Positions 5,298 to 9,360 of a stretch of 9,360 nucleotides of DNA are shown here, in pieces (positions within the stretch are counted from its first letter, which is position 1; each line of letters opens with the position of its first letter). Under the pieces are notes generated by a model that saw only the letters and a program-made list of their open reading frames with translations, ran no database searches and had not been told where the DNA came from. Location: the NCBI GenBank assembly GCA_023423045.1, contig JAFAGA010000049.1:1-9360 (forward strand). Direction: 5' to 3'. The DNA is from Bacillota bacterium. GTDB taxonomy: Bacteria > Bacillota > Clostridia > Lachnospirales > Lachnospiraceae. A program made the position numbers and the translations under genes.

Positions 5298-6296
5298 TTA
5301 AGAAAGGCAGAGAGCAATCAAATCTTCGACATTAGCAACTGCCAGGCATTCCACAGTGTCGGATGCACCATAATAAATTTTGACTTCACCGTTATCCTCC
5401 AAGATCATGCCTCCCGGAAATATAACATTTGTTCGGTAACCTTCCTCGGTTTCATATCGGGTTTCCGGGGCAATTAACGGTTTTTTGTACAAACCGATTA
5501 TTTTAGCGGGATTATTAAGATCCAACAGCATAATTCCTGCACAATACCGTTTCTGCCACTTCTTCTCCCAGCCGTTTTTCCCCCTTGTTCTGTCGATATC
5601 TACGGCATGGAATAGGGTGAGCCATCCGGCTTTTGTCTTGACTGGCGGTGCTCCCGGACCGATTTTATCATTGGCATAGGGGACATCTTCAACCGCTAAC
5701 AGAAGTTTCGTATCGCCCCAATAACGAAGATCCGGTGAGAAAGAAATCCAGGTATCAAAACGGTCGATTCCTCCCCTTGAATAAACGGGAAAAGGCCGCT
5801 CTAAGCGCACGTATTTACCATTTATTTTTTCCGGAAAGAGGACCATATTCCGGTTATCCGGAGCGGTTAAGGACAGCACTTCTATGTTCTTTAAGTCTTT
5901 TGTAACAGCAATCCCGCCCCGGACGCCATGCCGGGTATCTACGGCGAAGCAAAGATAGCATCTGCCGTCAATTACAGTTAATCTGGGATCATAGACTCTG
6001 GTAACATCCGGATCCCCCAGATCCTCCGGTGTAAGGAAGGGGTCCTTGTTTACCTCCCACTTGATACCGTCATCACTGAAGGCCAATCCGATAAAACACT
6101 TATGGAAACCGCCCTTCCCATTATAATCATAATCATTGCGGAAGGCCATGACATACTTGTTGTTGTATTTGGCTACTCCTGCATTAAAGATACACTCTGC
6201 TTCATAGGGCATATCCTTCGCACTTAAAACCGGTTCACCGGCATGGACCCGCTTAATTATGGAGCTTGACGTCAGCTCCGGTAATAATATACTCAT
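5298..6296 (-). CDS. GH130 family beta-mannoside phosphorylase/glycosidase
   Basis: GH130 enzymes have a five-bladed beta-propeller fold. Most cleave beta-mannosides with phosphate, giving mannose 1-phosphate; a minority are hydrolases. From the ATG at 6296 the protein has 332 residues, a usual size. Visible family blocks are FNAGV (37-41), YDPRLT (102-107) with the probable catalytic Asp103, NMVLFPEKINGKYVRLERP (150-168), KIGPGAPPV (211-219), LFHAVD (228-233), and NVIFPGG/IYYGASDT near the end. Lys211 and His230 sit where phosphate-binding residues are found in the phosphorylases, which favours phosphorolysis. No signal peptide is present, so the enzyme is cytoplasmic. The reading frame is open back to 6416, but that 40-residue extension is highly basic and unlike the family. 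AGGTG lies 7 nt before the ATG at 6296. The gene is last in the operon with the two sugar permeases. The exact substrate cannot be told. Confidence 0.9.
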   Translation of the reverse strand: MSILLPELTSSSIIKRVHAGEPVLSAKDMPYEAECIFNAGVAKYNNKYVMAFRNDYDYNGKGGFHKCFIGLAFSDDGIKWEVNKDPFLTPEDLGDPDVTRVYDPRLTVIDGRCYLCFAVDTRHGVRGGIAVTKDLKNIEVLSLTAPDNRNMVLFPEKINGKYVRLERPFPVYSRGGIDRFDTWISFSPDLRYWGDTKLLLAVEDVPYANDKIGPGAPPVKTKAGWLTLFHAVDIDRTRGKNGWEKKWQKRYCAGIMLLDLNNPAKIIGLYKKPLIAPETRYETEEGYRTNVIFPGGMILEDNGEVKIYYGASDTVECLAVANVEDLIALCLS

Positions 6297-6498
6297 TTCG
6301 ATACACCTGACGGGCAGCCGCCCGTATCGCCATACCTTGAAATTCTCTCGGTTTCTGCGGCGATCCTTTCTCTTTTTCATATTTTTGTCCATGCCTTTTA
6401 CCGCACAAATCGCCATGAAAATGCTGGCATGGACCCGGTCTCCCCTTCATCAATATATTTTATTTCTTTCAACCTTGATCCTGTTACCTGTTAGTATT
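6297..6498 (-). promoter_or_regulatory. Long spacer between permease and GH130 genes with a hairpin at the GH130 ribosome binding site
   Basis: If the GH130 start is at 6296, about 200 bases separate it from the permease stop. The main structure is a GC-rich 6-bp hairpin (ACGGGC 6310-6315 with GCCCGT 6320-6325), directly upstream of the ribosome binding site. An AAGGGGAG sequence further upstream precedes an ATG that opens only a 10-codon frame. The spacer may serve RNA processing or tuning of enzyme versus transporter levels; this is inferred. If the frame starts instead at 6416, the spacer shrinks to about 80 bases. Confidence 0.35.
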
Positions 6499-7422
6499 TC
6501 ATCCTTTTACAGAACCGACCAATAATCCCTTGGTAAAATAACGCTGCATAAAAGGATAAATGCATAATATGGGAAGAACACAAACAATGATGGTAGCCAT
6601 CTTCAGGGTATAGGGATTGGTCAGGGAATCCGGTGAGGTGGACTGATTGACCAGCGCCATGCCGTCATCCACTACCATCTCACGCAGCACCAGCATCAAC
6701 GGCCACAAGCTCCGCTTCGAGGTATATATGATTGCATTAAAGTAGGAATTCCATTGGCTCACCACATGGAATATTACAAAGGTGGCAAGTGCCGGCTTGG
6801 ACAGGGGTATGATGATTTTCCATAAAACCTGGAGTTCATTGGCACCGTCTATATAAGCAGACTCCTCCAGGCTGGGAGGCAGATTGCTTATGAAGTTTTT
6901 CATTAAAATCAGATTATAGGCCCCGAGACATCCGGGCAGGATTAAAGCCCAGATGGTATCATACAAACGGAGGCTGCGGATGACATAAAAGTTGGGGATC
7001 AGACCGCCGTTAAAAAACATGGTAAAGGTAATCAGAGCCAATATCATATTTCTGCCCTTTAAATCCTTTTTAGACAGGGGATATGCGGTAATGCATAACA
7101 GCGTAATGTTTAAAAGGGTTCCCACGGCGGTGATGAATATGGATACCCGATAACCGGAATAGATTAAGGGCAGATGCAGCAATTTATCATAGGCTGAAAA
7201 ATCGAAGCTGCGGGGAAGGAACCGGAGAGGATTTTCCAGATATTGTGCATATGGAGTGATGGATATTACAAATACATAGAATAAGGGATATAGGCAGATT
7301 AATGCAAAGACCGTCACCAGAAGATAGACGAAGGCCTGATATAAAATATCCACAGGAGACATATTCTTGAGCTTAACGAGCATACTGTGCCTTTGTTTTA
7401 TTGTTATCCTTTCTTTTTTCAT
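6499..7422 (-). CDS. Carbohydrate ABC transporter permease, CUT1 family (LplC/MalG-like)
   Basis: This is one of two membrane subunits of a sugar importer. The 307-residue protein has a cytoplasmic N-terminal tail and about six hydrophobic segments, the first at about 30-55. The EAA loop that contacts the ATPase reads EESAYIDGANELQVLWKI (about 186-203), followed by IPLSKP. The C-terminus FTKGLLVGSVKG is the typical ending of MalG-type subunits. Its ATG shares one base with the stop of the upstream permease gene (TAATG), so translation is probably coupled. LplC/YtcP-type permeases normally work with an LplB-like partner, an extracellular lipoprotein and a shared ATPase of the MsmX type; neither of the last two is next to this gene. 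An oligosaccharide containing beta-mannose is the likely cargo, inferred from the GH130 gene downstream. Confidence 0.92.
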   Translation of the reverse strand: MKKERITIKQRHSMLVKLKNMSPVDILYQAFVYLLVTVFALICLYPLFYVFVISITPYAQYLENPLRFLPRSFDFSAYDKLLHLPLIYSGYRVSIFITAVGTLLNITLLCITAYPLSKKDLKGRNMILALITFTMFFNGGLIPNFYVIRSLRLYDTIWALILPGCLGAYNLILMKNFISNLPPSLEESAYIDGANELQVLWKIIIPLSKPALATFVIFHVVSQWNSYFNAIIYTSKRSLWPLMLVLREMVVDDGMALVNQSTSPDSLTNPYTLKMATIIVCVLPILCIYPFMQRYFTKGLLVGSVKG

Positions 7423-8324
7423 TACCAGATTCCCTCCTCTCCCATTTTATTGGCAATCTTGTTGCTTGCCAGCAGGAAGATGATTCCTATCACCGAGGTA
7501 AACAAGCCTACCGTCGTCGCAAAGGAGTATCTTCCGCCCAGGAGACCAAGACGGTAGGTATAGGTTTCAAATACCTCCGACACTCTAAGGTTTTTGTCGT
7601 TCTGAAGAATGAAGATCTGTTCAAAGCCGTTATTCATAATACTGCCCAGCCTCAGGATCAGCATAATCACAACAGTGGATTTAATACTGGGAAGGGTAAT
7701 ATAGCGGAGGCATTGCAGCTTATTGGCTCCGTCAATTCTCGCCGCTTCATATAAATCGCCGGAAATTCCGGTAATTGCGGCAAGATAAATTATGGTGCCC
7801 CATCCCGAATCCTTCCAGATACTGGTTAAAATAACAATGGGTTTAAAATACTTATCCTCTGCCAGGAAAAAAATCGCTTCTCCGCCCAGGGATTTGATTA
7901 CGGTATTGACAACACCGTTGACCGGTGATAGAAAATTAACCAGAATTCCGCCGATGACCACCCAAGAGACAAAGTGGGGAAGGTAGAACAGGGTCTGCAT
8001 TGTTTTCCGGTATTTTGAACTCTTTATGTCGTTAAGCAGCAGGGCTAACAGGATCGGGATTGGAAAGGTAAATACAATTCTTAAGAAGCTCAGCAGAATG
8101 GAATTTACAAATACCGAATAGAAATTGTCCAATTGAAACATATAGATGAAGTTCTCGAAGCCGATCCAATCACTGCCCCATATCCCTTTTTTAAAGCTGA
8201 AATCCTTAAAAGCGATGAGAACGCCATACATTGGCGCATAATTGAACACCAAAAAGTAAAGCAAAGCCGGTATTAGCATAAGGTAAAGATACCGCTTCCG
8301 AATGATATAATTCCACATATCCAT
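7422..8324 (-). CDS. Carbohydrate ABC transporter permease, CUT1 family (LplB/UgpA-like)
   Basis: This is the partner membrane subunit of the importer. The 300-residue protein begins with a short basic cytoplasmic end and a first membrane segment at about 12-36 (LMLIPALLYFLVFNYAPMYG), which is characteristic of LplB/YteP-type permeases. The EAA loop is YEAARIDGANKLQCLRYITLP (192-212). About six hydrophobic segments are present and the length is standard. It is the first gene of the operon. AAAGGA lies 6 nt before the ATG at 8324; a second in-frame ATG two codons later is less well placed. Substrate-binding protein genes often sit next to such permeases, but the upstream neighbour here is a divergent sensor-regulator gene instead. 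Confidence 0.92.
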   Translation of the reverse strand: MDMWNYIIRKRYLYLMLIPALLYFLVFNYAPMYGVLIAFKDFSFKKGIWGSDWIGFENFIYMFQLDNFYSVFVNSILLSFLRIVFTFPIPILLALLLNDIKSSKYRKTMQTLFYLPHFVSWVVIGGILVNFLSPVNGVVNTVIKSLGGEAIFFLAEDKYFKPIVILTSIWKDSGWGTIIYLAAITGISGDLYEAARIDGANKLQCLRYITLPSIKSTVVIMLILRLGSIMNNGFEQIFILQNDKNLRVSEVFETYTYRLGLLGGRYSFATTVGLFTSVIGIIFLLASNKIANKMGEEGIW

Positions 8325-8338
8325 AAACCATCCTTTCT

Positions 8339-8385
8339 GAATTGCAATTCCTCCTCATTATAGGCAGGGGAAAAATAGAAGTAAA
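8339..8385 (-). promoter_or_regulatory. Promoter and palindrome upstream of the sugar-permease operon
   Basis: On the minus strand, TTTACT (plus positions 8380-8385) and TATAAT (8357-8362) are 17 bp apart. The predicted start of transcription is near 8350, leaving a leader of about 26 bases. The perfect 12-bp palindrome GAATTGCAATTC (8339-8350) lies at the predicted start point, a position where a bound protein would block transcription. The -35 box is weak (four of six matches), consistent with a need for an activator. The regulator is unknown; the divergent gene is the obvious candidate. Confidence 0.55.
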
Positions 8386-8588
8386 TAATAATAATGCCTG
8401 GAAATAACAGAATCATAGAGCGCTTCCGGCAATATCCTGATCAGGGGAGAAGAAAACATAGGGAATGCAAAAGTGTTATCCGCGGTAATAATGTCATTGT
8501 ATAATGTCCCGTCGGATTTTATACTGGGAACAAACAACTCAGCGGGTTTTTAGTTTTGCCGCATTGAAGGAGAGTGGAGGAGAGGGCT
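8386..8588 (+). promoter_or_regulatory. Upstream region of the divergent sensor-regulator gene
   Basis: This intergenic stretch has no gene. Two -10-like boxes are visible on the plus strand: TATAAT (8500-8505) without a good -35, and TATACT (8520-8525) with TTGTAT (8497-8502) 17 bp upstream. A perfect 10-bp palindrome CCTGATCAGG (8436-8445) and a CCGCGG-centred near-palindrome (about 8477-8491) could be operator sites. The ribosome binding site GGAGG (8576-8580) stands 8 nt before the ATG at 8589. Confidence 0.4.
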
Positions 8589-9360
8589 ATGGAGAAAAGA
8601 ATTCGTAAATGTTTTATTACATTAATTACGGGAATTTTGTCAGTCATATTGCTATCGGGTATTATTCTATTCTACAGTACGATGCAGACCGTATATATGA
8701 ATCAGATGGAGGAGGCGAATAAAAACCTGGCCGGCCAGATCAGCTCTTCCTTTGAGCTGATTCTGCAGCAGATTTCAGAACAGGTGAATAAGTTTGCAAT
8801 TTATGATAGCGAGTTAGGCAGCATGGTAAGGGAACGTAAGCTGAAAATAGCGAATTATATTGATCTGTATGATGAATTGAAGCAAATCGTAATGGGAAAC
8901 CGATATATCCACTCTGTTTATCTATACTCGGAGGAGGAGGAAATCTTTTTTGATTCCAAGCGGGGCAATTCCTTTGTGAAAGAGCGGTTTTTTGATCAGG
9001 AGGTCTCCAATGCGATGGAAGCCAAATATCTGACCTCGGTTCAGCCCCATGTAATTAAGGGAGACGTATTGGTATACTCCCTCATAGTTCAGTTAAAGCC
9101 CGATGAAACCAATATCAGATATGTCTTAAGCGTCAATATTGATATGGGTATGATATATAAGGATGTCATGAAACGCAATACCGGAGACAGGGAGATAGCG
9201 CTCTATGTATATGATGATGCCAATTCCATACTCATATCGAAGGATTTCATGGATCTGGGCGGAAGCATCACAGAAAAGCAGGAAGAAATTGAGGCTTCCT
9301 TTCCGGGCAGGAAGTTCTGGTCTATGCTGAACAAAAAGGTCGGAATTATGGATGCGGTCA
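8589..9360 (+). CDS. Membrane-anchored sensor regulator, probably AraC/YesN family (3' end outside window)
   Basis: The frame is open from the ATG at 8589 to the window edge (257 codons) and continues beyond. After a basic start there is one membrane segment (about residues 9-30), followed by an extracellular sensor-like region with a helical stretch (about 40-105). The blocks IHSVYLYS (107-114) and FFDQEV (134-139) are typical of the Cache-like sensors of Lachnospiraceae and Paenibacillus regulators. Such an N-terminus is found both in AraC-family proteins that carry a C-terminal DNA-binding domain and in YesM-like sensor kinases; the VYLYS and FFDQ motifs make me favour the AraC type. The DNA-binding or kinase domain lies outside the window. 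Its divergent position suggests it controls the permease-GH130 operon. The start has GGAGG at an 8-nt spacing. Confidence 0.8.
   Translation, partial: MEKRIRKCFITLITGILSVILLSGIILFYSTMQTVYMNQMEEANKNLAGQISSSFELILQQISEQVNKFAIYDSELGSMVRERKLKIANYIDLYDELKQIVMGNRYIHSVYLYSEEEEIFFDSKRGNSFVKERFFDQEVSNAMEAKYLTSVQPHVIKGDVLVYSLIVQLKPDETNIRYVLSVNIDMGMIYKDVMKRNTGDREIALYVYDDANSILISKDFMDLGGSITEKQEEIEASFPGRKFWSMLNKKVGIMDAV

Noticed and set aside
6297..6416. N-terminal extension of GH130 to the ATG at 6416
   Set aside because: The added 40 residues are very basic, lack family similarity, and the upstream ATGs have no well-spaced ribosome binding site.
6253..6453. Minus-strand 66-codon frame overlapping the start of the GH130 gene
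   Set aside because: It is out of frame with GH130 and resembles no protein I know. It overlaps the likely GH130 start and is best seen as a shadow.

Overview
The window looks like a chromosome segment of a low-to-medium-GC Firmicute, most likely a Clostridia/Lachnospiraceae relative. The basis is the strong AGGAGG-type ribosome binding sites, hairpin-plus-T-run terminators, and the gene families present: a peptide-antibiotic type ABC/two-component module, DegV, LplB/LplC-like sugar permeases and GH130. No rRNA, tRNA, CRISPR array, phage gene or transposase gene was seen.

Region 1 (about 1-4010) is a four-gene minus-strand cassette in the order OmpR-type response regulator, BcrA/LanF-like ABC ATPase, ABC-2 type permease, histidine kinase. 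It ends in a good intrinsic terminator. The ATPase has Glu in place of the Q-loop Gln, the permease has six apparent membrane segments, and the kinase has almost no extracellular part. This is the usual make-up of a system that detects and resists cationic peptide or cell-envelope antibiotics. No peptide precursor or modification gene is visible, so self-protection or defence is more likely than biosynthesis. A possible internal promoter with three TTAA direct repeats separates the regulator from the transporter genes.

The cassette is bracketed by copies of an unusual structured repeat. Two tandem copies lie downstream (minus strand, 8-248) and one inverted copy lies upstream (plus strand, 3926-4010). 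The copies share short conserved blocks, but their hairpin stems differ in sequence while pairing is kept. Each ends in a small GC-GGA-GC hairpin followed by T residues. This is the most interesting signal in the window.

Region 2 (4016-5090) is degV, a DegV/FakB-type fatty-acid-binding protein gene with its own promoter and terminator.

Region 3 (5233-9360) is a carbohydrate locus. A minus-strand operon encodes two CUT1 sugar permeases (LplB-like, LplC-like; stop and start overlap by one base) and then a GH130 beta-mannoside phosphorylase-type enzyme, ending in a terminator. A divergent plus-strand gene, cut by the window edge, encodes a membrane-anchored sensor regulator, probably AraC/YesN type. 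The likely logic is uptake of a beta-mannoside oligosaccharide followed by intracellular phosphorolysis, under control of the divergent sensor. No substrate-binding protein or ATPase gene lies next to the permeases in this window.
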